Source: DASVEG01 sp035540495 (lineage in GTDB: Bacteria; Actinomycetota; Acidimicrobiia; Acidimicrobiales; CADCTF01). Taken from it: a DNA stretch of 62,193 nt. The position numbers and the translations under genes were made by a program. Every line of letters starts with the position of its first letter. Within the stretch, counting starts at the first letter, position 1. The stretch is from contig DATLGL010000032.1 in the NCBI GenBank assembly GCA_035540495.1, positions 1-62,193 on the forward strand, written 5' to 3'. Below are positions 8,746 to 17,528 of this stretch, piece after piece. The notes under the pieces are model-generated. The model did no database searches. It was not told where the DNA came from and saw only the letters and a program-made list of their open reading frames with translations.

Positions 8746-9231
8746 ATGGCTCAGGGCGACATCCTCAAGCGCTACCTCGAAGCGGGCATGGCCTTCACGC
8801 AGATGACGCGTGAGCGCGCAGAGGCGATCGTGCAAGACCTCGTGGAGAACGGCGAGGTCCGCCGCAAGGAGGCGCAGAAGCGGGTCGAAGAGATCCTGCA
8901 GTCGGCGCAGAAGAACACCGAGGACCTCGTCTCGCTGATCCGGCGCGAGGTCACCGAGCAGCTCCGCAACCTGGGCCTGGAAGATCTCGCGAACCGTGCC
9001 GGTGGTGACGGCGGCGCAACGCCCGCAGCCAACCCGAGCTCCGTCGGAACCAACCCGAGCGAGACGCCGAACGCGGCGGACGACTCCTACCCGGCTCCGC
9101 CCGTCGCGGCCATCAAGAAGGCCGCGAAGAAGGCCGCTTCGTCCACGAAGAAGGCTGGCGCGGCGAAGAAGGCCACCGGCGCGAAGAAGGCCGGCGCAGC
9201 GAAGAAGGCCGGCGGAGCGAAGAAGGGCTGA
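8746..9231 (+). CDS. Phasin-like coiled-coil protein with lysine/alanine-rich histone-like tail
   Basis: The protein has 161 residues. Residues about 5-80 are an amphipathic helical region resembling the polyhydroxyalkanoate-granule-associated phasin family (FTQMTRERAEAIVQDLVENG, then RRKEAQKRVEEILQSAQK). A Gly/Asn/Pro-rich linker follows. The last 40 residues are repeated KKA/AKK units like histone H1 or the tail of mycobacterial HupB. Start ATG 8746 is chosen because TAGCGT lies just before it. The helical part could coat a surface and the tail could bind nucleic acid or polyphosphate; that is inference. It is first in the tlyA-nadK-recN series. Confidence 0.75.
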   Translation: MAQGDILKRYLEAGMAFTQMTRERAEAIVQDLVENGEVRRKEAQKRVEEILQSAQKNTEDLVSLIRREVTEQLRNLGLEDLANRAGGDGGATPAANPSSVGTNPSETPNAADDSYPAPPVAAIKKAAKKAASSTKKAGAAKKATGAKKAGAAKKAGGAKKG

Positions 9232-10046
9232 CCGGCCGCCGCCGCCTCGACGCGGAGCTCGTCCGCCGCCGGCTCGTCGCAAGCCGGGAGGAGGCGCAGG
9301 AGGCGATCATCGCCGGTCGAGTCGTCGTCGATGGTGCGCCCGCGCTCAAGGCGTCTCGGATGGTGAGCCCGGCCGAGCAGCTGGCATTGACCGCTCCTGC
9401 CCGTCGCTTCGTCAGCCGGGGCGGTGAGAAGCTCGCTGCCGCGCTCGACCGCTTCGGCATCGACCCGACCGGCCGACACGCGCTCGACGCCGGCGCGTCG
9501 ACGGGAGGCTTCACCGACTGCCTCCTGCAGCACGGCGCGGCACACGTGTGGGCGGTCGACGTCGGGTACGGCCAGCTCCACGAAAAGCTGCGGGCCGACC
9601 CGCGGGTGACGTCGCTCGAGCGCCGGAACATCCGCGACTTCGCCCTCGAGGCGCCCGTCGACCTCGTGGTGGCGGATCTGTCGTTCATCTCCTTGCGGGT
9701 CGTCGCGCCGGCGTTGGTCGGTGGCAATGCCGTGGCCGGCGCCGACGTCGTCGTGCTGATCAAGCCCCAGTTCGAGGCCGGAAGAGCAGAGGCCGATCGC
9801 GGGCGCGGCGTCATCCGTGACCCCGAGGTGTGGGCCCGGGTGCTCGACGAGGTGCGGTCCGCCATGTACGCCGAGGGAGCGACGATGATGGACCTCATGG
9901 TGTCCCCGATCACGGGGGCCGACGGGAACGTCGAGTTCCTCGCCCATCTACGCGCCCACGCCCTCGGCGCGACCATCGGCGCGTCTGCCGACACCCTCAT
10001 CAGTGCCGCGGTCGCCGAGGCGAGAGCCCTCGTGGAGGGGTCGTAG
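9228..10046 (+). CDS. tlyA: TlyA family rRNA 2'-O-methyltransferase, apparent CTG start
   Basis: The enzyme is predicted to methylate ribose 2'-OH groups of 16S/23S rRNA. An S4 RNA-binding domain (GRRRLDAELVRRRLVASREE, then AGRVVVDGAPALKAS) occupies residues 2-60. A Rossmann methyltransferase follows with the SAM motif DAGASTGGFTDCLLQ, then DLSFISLR and IKPQFEAG. Translation must begin before the first standard start, GTG 9363 or ATG 9360, because those would delete the S4 domain. No ATG, GTG or TTG occurs in this frame through the upstream gene's tail. CTG 9228 overlaps the upstream stop (CTGA), has GGAG at 9214-9217, and gives the expected N-terminus, so I use it. Length is 272. Confidence 0.85.
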   Translation: MTGRRRLDAELVRRRLVASREEAQEAIIAGRVVVDGAPALKASRMVSPAEQLALTAPARRFVSRGGEKLAAALDRFGIDPTGRHALDAGASTGGFTDCLLQHGAAHVWAVDVGYGQLHEKLRADPRVTSLERRNIRDFALEAPVDLVVADLSFISLRVVAPALVGGNAVAGADVVVLIKPQFEAGRAEADRGRGVIRDPEVWARVLDEVRSAMYAEGATMMDLMVSPITGADGNVEFLAHLRAHALGATIGASADTLISAAVAEARALVEGS

Positions 10047-10048
10047 CC

Positions 10049-10903
10049 GTGGCGAACGTCGGCATCGTCGTCCATCGCGGACGTCCGGAAGCGGCGCAGC
10101 TCGCGAACCAGGCCGTCGAGTGGCTGCGCGCTCGCGGCCACGGCGTGCGCCTTCCGGCCGACGACGCAGCGACTGTCGGGCTCGAGCAGCTCGCATGTCC
10201 GGACGACCAGCTCTGCGACCAGCTCGACCTCGCCATCAGCCTGGGCGGCGACGGCACGATGCTGCGCACCGTCGACCTCGTCAGCGCGACCACGGTGCCG
10301 GTGCTCGGCATCAACGTCGGCCATCTCGGCTACCTGAACGAGTGCGATCCGGCCGAGATGGAGAGCGCGCTCGAGCGGTTCTTCGCCGGATCGTTCACGG
10401 TCGAGGAGCGGATGACGCTCGCCGTCGACGCGACGATCGGCGGCGAGAAGGTGCCGACGCGCGTGGCGCTCAACGAGGCGTGGCTCGAGAAGTCGCTTCC
10501 CGGTCACACGGTCCGCATGGCGCTGTCGATCGGTGGCGTCGACTTCACCACGTACGCGGCCGACGGGATCATCATGAGCACGCCCACGGGGTCGACCGCG
10601 TACAACCTGTCGGTGCGCGGACCGATCGTGTCGCCGTCGCTGCGGGCGATCGTGGTGAAGCCGGTCGCACCTCACCAGCTGTTCGACTTCGGGCTCGTGC
10701 TCGCAGAGGACGAGGAGGTGCGGGTCGAGATCCTGAGCGGGCGCGCCGCCGCGCTCCTGATCGATGGCCAGCCGGCGGGCGAGCTCGAGTCGGGTGACGT
10801 CGTCACCTGCCGCGGCAACCCGAGACCGGCGCGCCTCGTCCGGTTCCGCGACCGCAACTTCCACCAGATCCTGAAGGCCAAGTTCGGGCTCACCGACCGC
10901 TGA
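10049..10903 (+). CDS. nadK: NAD kinase
   Basis: This 284-residue cytoplasmic enzyme phosphorylates NAD to NADP. It has the diagnostic GGDG motif in ISLGGDGTMLRTV, GINVGHLGYL, the NE-containing ALNEAWLEK, and TPTGSTAYNLSVRGPIVSP. Start GTG 10049 is 2 bases after the tlyA stop, and the Ala residues upstream in frame belong to tlyA shadow. Gene order tlyA-nadK-recN matches mycobacteria (Rv1694-Rv1696). Confidence 0.94.
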   Translation: MANVGIVVHRGRPEAAQLANQAVEWLRARGHGVRLPADDAATVGLEQLACPDDQLCDQLDLAISLGGDGTMLRTVDLVSATTVPVLGINVGHLGYLNECDPAEMESALERFFAGSFTVEERMTLAVDATIGGEKVPTRVALNEAWLEKSLPGHTVRMALSIGGVDFTTYAADGIIMSTPTGSTAYNLSVRGPIVSPSLRAIVVKPVAPHQLFDFGLVLAEDEEVRVEILSGRAAALLIDGQPAGELESGDVVTCRGNPRPARLVRFRDRNFHQILKAKFGLTDR

Positions 10904-12495
10904 TGCTGACCGAGCTCCGCGTGCGCGATCTGGGGGTGATCGCTGACCTGCGTCTCGTGCTCGGCGCTGGGATGACCGCGCTGACCGGCGAGACCGGGGC
11001 CGGCAAGACACTCGTCGTCGAGGCGATCGAACTGCTGATGGGCGGCCGGGCCGATCGGGTGCTGGTGCGTCCGGGAGCCGACGAGGCGTGGGTCGAGGGG
11101 CGCTTCGTCGACGGCGACGACGAGGTCGTCCTCGCGCGGGCCATCCCTTCGGGTACGGCGCGCGCCCGCGCGTACATCGACGGGAAGATGGCGCCGGTCG
11201 CGGCGTTGGCGGAGCGAGGCGGCGCGCTCGTCGACCTCCACGGTCAGCACGCGCACCAGTCGCTCCTCGCACCGTCGGTGCAGCGGGCTGCCCTCGACGC
11301 CTTCGGCGGCGTCGACCTGAAGGAACTCGCCGACGCCCGTCACCGACTCAGGGAGATCGACCAGTCGCTGGCTGCGCTCGGCGGCGACGCCAGAGCCCGG
11401 GCGCGGGAGGTCGACCTGCTGCGCTTCCAGCTCGAGGAGATCGAAGCGGCAGCCGTGGTCGACGTCGACGAGGTCGACCGTCTCGCGGCGGAGGACGAGC
11501 GGCTGTCGAGCGCCCGCGAGTCGCGTGAGGCGGCTGCGGCTGCGCACGACCTCCTGCTCGGAGAAGCGGGCGTGGTCGACCGGCTCGGCGACGCGGTCGC
11601 GGCGGTCGGCGGACTGGCCGCGCTGAAGGAGATCACCGATCGGCTGCGGGGACTGCAAGCCGAGGTGGCAGACGCCGCGCACGAGCTGCGGGACGCGAGC
11701 GAGACCATCGAGGACGATCCCGAGCGCCTCGCTCTCGTCCAGGCTCGGCGGGCGCAGCTCCGCGAGCTGTGCCGCAAGTACGGCGACACCCTCACCGAGG
11801 TCGCGGCCTTCGAGAAGGAGACCCGCGCCCGGCTCGACGAGCTCGAGTCTCACGAGACGCGCGTCGCCCAGCTGGAGGCCGACCGAGTCGGCGCGGTGCG
11901 AGCCGAGGCGAAGGCAGCGGCCGCCGTCGCCGAGCAGCGTCGCAAGGCCGCTCCCGACTTGGCCAGGGAGATCGAGCAGCGGCTCCGACAGCTGGCCCTG
12001 CCTGCCGCGCGGATCGAGATCGAGGTGCGGGGCAACGGGCCTGCCGACGACGTCACGTTCCTGTTCGCCGCGAATCCCGGCGAGCCGCCGCTGCCGCTCA
12101 CGAAGATCGCCTCCGGCGGCGAGCTCGCGCGCACGATGCTCGCGGCCCGCCTCGTGCTGACCGCGGGGCCGCCGACGCTCGTGTTCGACGAGGTCGATGC
12201 CGGCATCGGTGGGGCGGCCGCGGTGGCGGTAGGCAAATCGCTCGGTGCGCTCGCGGCGACGCATCAGGTGCTGGTGGTGACGCACCTTCCGCAGGTCGCG
12301 GCGTACGCCGATGCCCACGTGTCGGTGACGAAGGCGGAGAAGGGCGGGCGCACCGTCGCGTCGGCGTCGCTCCTCGACGACGCGGCGCGCGTGGTCGAGC
12401 TGTCGCGCATGCTCTCCGGCCAGCCGGCGAGTTCGACGGCGCGCGACCACGCCGAGGAACTGCTCGCCACCGCTGCTCGGGAGCGTGGCCGCTGA
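10903..12495 (+). CDS. recN: DNA repair protein RecN
   Basis: This 530-residue SMC-like ATPase acts in double-strand-break repair. The N-terminal half carries MLTELRVRDLGVIADLRLVL and Walker A GETGAGKTLVVEAI. Two coiled-coil arms (about residues 150-370) flank a short hinge. The C-terminal half has the ABC signature ASGGELARTMLAARL, Walker B PTLVFDEVDAGIGG and the final VTHLPQVAAYAD. Start ATG 10903 overlaps the nadK stop by one base (TGATG), so the genes are coupled. Confidence 0.94.
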   Translation: MLTELRVRDLGVIADLRLVLGAGMTALTGETGAGKTLVVEAIELLMGGRADRVLVRPGADEAWVEGRFVDGDDEVVLARAIPSGTARARAYIDGKMAPVAALAERGGALVDLHGQHAHQSLLAPSVQRAALDAFGGVDLKELADARHRLREIDQSLAALGGDARARAREVDLLRFQLEEIEAAAVVDVDEVDRLAAEDERLSSARESREAAAAAHDLLLGEAGVVDRLGDAVAAVGGLAALKEITDRLRGLQAEVADAAHELRDASETIEDDPERLALVQARRAQLRELCRKYGDTLTEVAAFEKETRARLDELESHETRVAQLEADRVGAVRAEAKAAAAVAEQRRKAAPDLAREIEQRLRQLALPAARIEIEVRGNGPADDVTFLFAANPGEPPLPLTKIASGGELARTMLAARLVLTAGPPTLVFDEVDAGIGGAAAVAVGKSLGALAATHQVLVVTHLPQVAAYADAHVSVTKAEKGGRTVASASLLDDAARVVELSRMLSGQPASSTARDHAEELLATAARERGR

Positions 12496-13649
12496 TGGCG
12501 AAGAGCATCGACGTTCCAACGCCGGTATCCGGGCTCGCACGCGTCGACCGGCGGACGAAGGACCTCATCAAGCGACTCCAGCCGGGCGACATCGCCGTCA
12601 TCGACCACGAGGATCTCGACCGCGTCGCGGCGGAAGGGCTGATCGAGGCGCGGGTCGCGGCGGTGATCAACGCCGCCAAGTCGATCTCCGGTCGATACCC
12701 GAACGTCGGCCCGCTGCTGGTCGCGGCCGCCGGCATCCCACTCGTCGACGACGTCGGGTCGGAGATCCTCGATCAGCTGTCGGAGGGTCAGCCGGTGCGG
12801 GTCGACGGCGAGGAGGTCTGGGTCGGTCCGGCTCTTGTCGCGAGCGGGGACCGTCAGACGCTGCAGTCGCTGGAGCACGCATACGAGTCGGCGAAGCTGA
12901 CGATGGGCGACGAGCTCGAACGGTTCGCCGAGAACACGCTCGAGTTCATGCGCCGCGAGCGCAACCTGATCTTCGACTCGCTCGAGCTGCCGGAGCTGTC
13001 GGTCGACATCACCGGACGCGACGTGCTGATCGTCGTGCGGGGGCACGACTACAAGGAAGACCTCAACGCGCTCCGAGGTGGTTACGTCCGCGAGATGCGG
13101 CCCGTGCTGGTCGGCGTCGACGGTGGCGCCGATGCGCTGCTCGAAGTGGGGCTGAAGCCCGACATCATCATCGGCGACTTCGACTCGGTGTCGACCGCGG
13201 CACTGCGCTGCGGTGCCGACCTCGTCGTGCACGGTTATCCCGACGGGCGCGCGCCCGGTGCTCAGCGTCTCGAGGAGCTCGGGGTCCGCCACTCGATCCT
13301 CCACGCGGCGGGCACGAGTGAGGACGTCGCGATGCTCCTCGCGTACGAGAAGGGCGCCAGCCTGATCGTCGCGGTCGGGACGCACGCGTCGATGGTCGAG
13401 TTCCTCGACAAGGGTCGGGCGGGCATGGCATCGACGTTCCTCACGCGGTTGAAGCTCGGGCCCCTCCTCGTCGACGCCAAGGGCGTGAACCGCCTCTACC
13501 AGGGGCGGCTCCGGAAGCGTGATCTGACGCTGTTCCTGATCGCGGCCATGCTGGCGTTCGCCGCGATCGTCCTCCTCGTCGTGCCCCGTGTCTTCGTGGA
13601 GGGTGTCTGGCTGTACGTGCGCGACGCGTGGGACTCCACGTTCCGGTGA
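12495..13649 (+). CDS. steA: SteA-like putative cytokinetic ring protein
   Basis: This 384-residue protein is orthologous by position and sequence to mycobacterial Rv1697 and corynebacterial SteA, which work with SteB in septal cell-wall turnover. The central and C-terminal cytoplasmic part resembles a thiamine-pyrophosphokinase fold (VGVDGGADALLEVGLKPD then IIGDFDSVS), although a kinase function is not expected. One transmembrane helix lies near residues 342-362, with about 20 residues following it. Start ATG 12495 overlaps the recN stop (TGATG). Family members carry the same single C-terminal helix. Confidence 0.88.
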   Translation: MAKSIDVPTPVSGLARVDRRTKDLIKRLQPGDIAVIDHEDLDRVAAEGLIEARVAAVINAAKSISGRYPNVGPLLVAAAGIPLVDDVGSEILDQLSEGQPVRVDGEEVWVGPALVASGDRQTLQSLEHAYESAKLTMGDELERFAENTLEFMRRERNLIFDSLELPELSVDITGRDVLIVVRGHDYKEDLNALRGGYVREMRPVLVGVDGGADALLEVGLKPDIIIGDFDSVSTAALRCGADLVVHGYPDGRAPGAQRLEELGVRHSILHAAGTSEDVAMLLAYEKGASLIVAVGTHASMVEFLDKGRAGMASTFLTRLKLGPLLVDAKGVNRLYQGRLRKRDLTLFLIAAMLAFAAIVLLVVPRVFVEGVWLYVRDAWDSTFR

Positions 13650-13677
13650 CGTCGCTCCCCGCCGCCTCCTCCCGCCC

Positions 13678-14619
13678 ATGGTGAACTTCCGCTTCCACCT
13701 CGTCTCGCTGACCGCCGTGTTCCTCGCTCTCGCGGCGGGGATCGCGATCGGCGCCGGCGTCGTCGACCGCCAGACCGTCGACTTCCTCGAAGACCGGCTG
13801 CGCACGGTCGAGAACAACCGCCAGCAGACGAATGCCGAGAACGATCGCCTGCGGGGCGACATCGACGTGTGGCGGCGCTTCGGTGAGCAGGCCGGCGACG
13901 GGTTGATCCAGGGGCGGCTCCAGGAGATCCCCGTCCTCCTCGTGGGCGTCGACGGAACCGAACGCGAGCTGGTCGAACGGCTGCGGACGTCGATGCAGGC
14001 AGCCGGCGCAGCGGTGCAGGGATCCGTGTGGCTGACGGGGCGATGGTCGCTGAGCAACTCCGACGACGTGCAGCGCCTGGCCGAGGTGACCGGCGCCTCG
14101 GCAACGACGCGGCCGAACGACCTGCGCTCGCTCGCGCTCGGGCAGCTGGTGTCGGGCTGGTCGGGAGGAACTCTCGACGCGCTCCTCGCGCTGAGGGCCG
14201 CCGGCTTCGTCGAGTACGACCCTCCGCCGGGTGAGCCGCTTGCGATCGAGCAGGTGCGCTTCGCCGAGTCGACGATCGCGATCGTCGGCAGCGCCGCCGC
14301 GACGACGCCGTCGACGGACCTCGTCGTACCGTTCGCTGCTGCGCTCATCGGTGCCGACATGAAGGTGCTGGCGACGGAGCCCAGCGTCGTCGTCGATGCC
14401 GAGGGGTCGGACGACGACACGCCGCCACCAGTAGGAGCCGCCCTCGCGCTCCGGCAGCGGAACGACCTCGCCGGGGTCGTGTCGACCGTCGACAACATCG
14501 GCGAGTTCCGGGGCCGCATGGCGGCGGTCCTAGCGGTGGCGGCACTGCAGGAGGAGCGCACGGGGCACTTCGGGACGGGGGAGGGGGCGCAGCGACTGCT
14601 GCCGGAGCCGGGCGCGTGA
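13678..14619 (+). CDS. steB: SteB-like membrane protein (Rv1698/MctB family)
   Basis: This 313-residue protein has a short cytoplasmic N-terminus, one transmembrane helix (about residues 9-27, LTAVFLALAAGIAIGAGVV), a coiled coil (about 33-65) and an extracytoplasmic alpha/beta domain. Mycobacterial Rv1698 was described as an outer-membrane copper-transport protein (MctB), while the corynebacterial SteB is a partner of SteA. The position after steA favours the SteB role here. Start ATG 13678 follows a 28-base gap. It overlaps the next gene by GTGA. Confidence 0.85.
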   Translation: MVNFRFHLVSLTAVFLALAAGIAIGAGVVDRQTVDFLEDRLRTVENNRQQTNAENDRLRGDIDVWRRFGEQAGDGLIQGRLQEIPVLLVGVDGTERELVERLRTSMQAAGAAVQGSVWLTGRWSLSNSDDVQRLAEVTGASATTRPNDLRSLALGQLVSGWSGGTLDALLALRAAGFVEYDPPPGEPLAIEQVRFAESTIAIVGSAAATTPSTDLVVPFAAALIGADMKVLATEPSVVVDAEGSDDDTPPPVGAALALRQRNDLAGVVSTVDNIGEFRGRMAAVLAVAALQEERTGHFGTGEGAQRLLPEPGA

Positions 14620-17528
14620 CGGTCGTAGCGATCGTCCCCGCCAAGGATCGGGCGGACCGGATCGCGGCCACGGTCGCTGCGCTCGTCTCGCTCGACGCGA
14701 TCGACCGGGTGGTCGTGGTCGACGACGGTTCCGCCGACGACACCGCGTCGCGGGCGTCCCGCGCCGGAGCCACCGTGCTCCGCCTCCCCCTCAACGAGGG
14801 CAAGGGCGCTGCGGTCGAAGCGGGTGTACGCGCCGCGCCCGACGCGTCGATCTACCTCTTCATCGACGCCGACCTCGGCGACACCGCCGGCCTCGCAGAC
14901 GCACTGGTCGGCCCCGTCATCGCGGGCGATGCCGACATGACGATCGCCGTGCTGCCGTCGGCAGGGAAGAAGGGCGGGTTCGGATCCGTCAAGCGGCTCG
15001 CCGCCGCGGGCATCACGCGCGCGACCGGCTTCGAGCCGCGGGCACCGCTCTCGGGCCAGCGGGGGATCCGCGGCGAGCTCGCGCGGTCGCTCGACCTGGC
15101 CGACCGCTTCGGCATGGAAACGGCGCTCACGATCGACGCCATCCGCGCCGGCGCACGCGTCGTCGAGGTGGACGTCGCCATGGACCACCGTCACACCGGG
15201 CGCCGGCTGTCGGGGTTCCGGCATCGCGCAGGTCAGGGCGTCGACATCCTGAGGGCGTTGTGGCCGCGCCTCACGTCGCGTCCCGTCCGCGTCGCACTGA
15301 TCCTCGGCGCGTTCCTGCTGTCGACGTTCGGCGCCCTGTGGTCGGGCAGCCGCATCGAACCCTCGAGCGTCGCGCTCGGCGACGGTGCGCCGGTCGAGAA
15401 GGTGGTCGTGTTCGGCTTCCCACGCCTCGGCTGGGAGGACGTGTCGACCGGGCGACTCCCCGTTCTCGACGGTCTGGTCGAACGAGGCGCGATCGCCGCG
15501 ATGAGCGTACGCACCGCGTCCGGACGTCCGAGCATCACCGAGGGCTACGCGACCATCGGCGCGGGGACCCGCGTCGCGGCCGACGATCAGGGCGGCTTCG
15601 CCTTCGACCGCGACACACCGCTGGAGAACGGGACGGCCGCGCAGGCCCTGGCTCGTCGTACCGGGCAGGAACCAGACGGTGAGGTCGTCGTGGTCGGCGG
15701 ACCGGCGACCCGAATCGCGAACGCCGGCCGCCACCTCACGAGCGGGCCCGGGGCGCTCGGAACCGCGTTGAACGACGCAGGAAAGCGGACCGCTGTCGTC
15801 GGCAACGCGGACACCGGATACATCCCGAGCGGTCGCTCGTCGATCCTCCGCCCGGCGGCCGCAGCGGTCATGGACCGCGAGGGCAACGTCGACGTCGGGA
15901 TCGTGGGCGGCGAGCTCCTCGTCGACGACACCACGGCGCCGTTCGGCCGGCGGGCCGACCCCGACCGCGTCCGCGCCGCCGTGCGCGACGCGATCGCTCG
16001 AGCGGATGTCGTCGTGGTCGATCCGGGCGACATCGAACGCGCGGCCGAGTTCACCACCGTCGCCGACCCTCGGATCGGTCGCGCCGCCCTCGACGCCGCC
16101 CTCACGTCGACCGACGCCCTACTGGGGGACATCGCCGCCGACCTTCCACCGCGCACGTTGCTGCTCGTCGTGTCGCCTCGCCCGCCGACGCGTGAATGGC
16201 ACCTCACGCCGGCGATAGCCGTCGGCCCAGGCATCACGCCGGGCTACCTCCACTCGCCGTCGACGCGGCGCGTCGGCGTCGTCACCCTCACCGACGTGGC
16301 GCCGTCGATCCTCCACGCGATCGATGCGCCGGTGCCGGACGGGATGATCGGCCATCCGCTCAGGGCACGCCCCGGCGCGGTCGACCTCGACCGCTTGCGG
16401 GAGACCGATCGCGACGCGGCGTTCCGTGAAGGCATCTACCTGCCGATCACGCTCACCTACATCATCCTCCAGGCGATCATCTACCTCCTGGCCATCGTTG
16501 CGTTCGGCCGCCTCGGCGGCGCCGGCCGGGTGAGCGGCGCGCTGAAGCTGATCGTCCTCGCGATCAGCGCCTACCCGCTGGCCACCTTCGTCTTCCGTGC
16601 GGTGCCCGACGTGGCGGAGCTCGGTGGTGCGGCGATCCTCGTGCTGCTCGCCATCGACATCGGCATCGCCCTGCTCGCGCTCCGCGCCCGCCGGCATCCG
16701 CTCAGCCCGCTGAGCTGGATCCTCGGCGCCACCGTCGCCGTGATCGCGCTCGACGTGATGACGGGCGCCAACCTGCAGACCTCGAGCCTGCTCGGGTACT
16801 CGCTCCACACCGCGGCCCGCTTCACCGGACTCGGCAACACCGCGTTCGCGACGCTTGCGGCGACGACGGTGCTGCTCGGCGCGATCCACGTGCAGTACGC
16901 CCCGCGGCGGAACGAGGCGATCCTGGCCGTCGCGTGCTTGTTCGCTTTCGTCGTCGTCATCGACGGCGCTCCCGCTCTGGGTTCCGATGTCGGCGGCATC
17001 CTCACGCTGGTTCCGGTGTTCGGCCTGACGCTGCTCGTGCTCAGCGGGCGCCGGCTGTCGTGGCGAGCGATAGCGGCCGCGGGTGCGATCACCGTGGTCG
17101 CGCTCGCAGTCGCCACCGGCATCGACTTGCTGCGCCCCGCCGCGAGCCGCACCCACCTGGGGCGGCTCGTAGCCGACATCCAGCGGAACGGCTTCGGGGT
17201 GTTCACGACGACCGTCCGCCGGAAGCTCGCGGTGAACTTCCGCACGTATCGCTCGCCTTGGAGCTGGACGGTCGTCATCATCAGTGCCTACATGCTCTTC
17301 GTGCTCGGCTGGACCCGCGGATGGCGAGACCTTCTGCCCCCTCGCTCGGCGCTGCGCGCCGGGGTCGTCGGCACGCTCGCAGCGGGCCTTCTCGGCTACG
17401 CGGTGAACGACAGCGGCGTGGTGGTGACCGCCCTGGTGTTCGTGTACCTCGGTCCGTTCCTCACGATGCTCGCCATCGTCCGTGAACGGGGAGAGCCCCG
17501 CGTCATCGAACCGCAGGTGACGCCGTGA
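14616..17528 (+). CDS. Fusion: family 2 glycosyltransferase, phosphatase-fold domain and polytopic membrane domain
   Basis: This 970-residue multidomain protein starts at GTG 14616 in a GTGA overlap with steB. Residues 1-215 form a GT-A glycosyltransferase 2 domain: VVVVDDGSADDT for the nucleotide, FIDADLGD as the DxD metal site, LSGQRGIRG, and RFGMETALTIDA. A helix follows (about 225-243). Residues about 260-600 resemble the alkaline-phosphatase superfamily (RPSITEGYATIGAGTRV, AVVGNADTGY, VVDPGD, TLTDVAPSILHAI), but the usual metal-binding DG after the first strand is FGFP, so activity is uncertain. Residues about 605-955 hold roughly ten membrane helices. A role in building or modifying a surface polymer is inferred. 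It is absent from the equivalent mycobacterial locus. Confidence 0.75.
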   Translation: MTVVAIVPAKDRADRIAATVAALVSLDAIDRVVVVDDGSADDTASRASRAGATVLRLPLNEGKGAAVEAGVRAAPDASIYLFIDADLGDTAGLADALVGPVIAGDADMTIAVLPSAGKKGGFGSVKRLAAAGITRATGFEPRAPLSGQRGIRGELARSLDLADRFGMETALTIDAIRAGARVVEVDVAMDHRHTGRRLSGFRHRAGQGVDILRALWPRLTSRPVRVALILGAFLLSTFGALWSGSRIEPSSVALGDGAPVEKVVVFGFPRLGWEDVSTGRLPVLDGLVERGAIAAMSVRTASGRPSITEGYATIGAGTRVAADDQGGFAFDRDTPLENGTAAQALARRTGQEPDGEVVVVGGPATRIANAGRHLTSGPGALGTALNDAGKRTAVVGNADTGYIPSGRSSILRPAAAAVMDREGNVDVGIVGGELLVDDTTAPFGRRADPDRVRAAVRDAIARADVVVVDPGDIERAAEFTTVADPRIGRAALDAALTSTDALLGDIAADLPPRTLLLVVSPRPPTREWHLTPAIAVGPGITPGYLHSPSTRRVGVVTLTDVAPSILHAIDAPVPDGMIGHPLRARPGAVDLDRLRETDRDAAFREGIYLPITLTYIILQAIIYLLAIVAFGRLGGAGRVSGALKLIVLAISAYPLATFVFRAVPDVAELGGAAILVLLAIDIGIALLALRARRHPLSPLSWILGATVAVIALDVMTGANLQTSSLLGYSLHTAARFTGLGNTAFATLAATTVLLGAIHVQYAPRRNEAILAVACLFAFVVVIDGAPALGSDVGGILTLVPVFGLTLLVLSGRRLSWRAIAAAGAITVVALAVATGIDLLRPAASRTHLGRLVADIQRNGFGVFTTTVRRKLAVNFRTYRSPWSWTVVIISAYMLFVLGWTRGWRDLLPPRSALRAGVVGTLAAGLLGYAVNDSGVVVTALVFVYLGPFLTMLAIVRERGEPRVIEPQVTP

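Noticed and set aside
7045..9282. A 745-residue minus-strand frame
   Set aside because: It lies antisense to the HAD gene and in another frame of the rhomboid and phasin genes. It is Arg/Gly-rich with no motif, and the real genes have clear family motifs.
9360..9363. ATG 9360 or GTG 9363 as the tlyA start
   Set aside because: Both lie after the S4 domain, which is plainly encoded upstream in the same frame.
9113..12540. Long minus-strand frames opposite tlyA, nadK and recN
   Set aside because: These are shadows. The plus-strand genes carry the diagnostic motifs and overlap each other properly.
12264..15734. A 1156-residue open frame on the minus strand
   Set aside because: It runs opposite recN, steA, steB and the fusion gene. 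Its composition is rich in Arg, Asp and Gly as expected of an antisense shadow in high-GC DNA, and no domain is recognisable.
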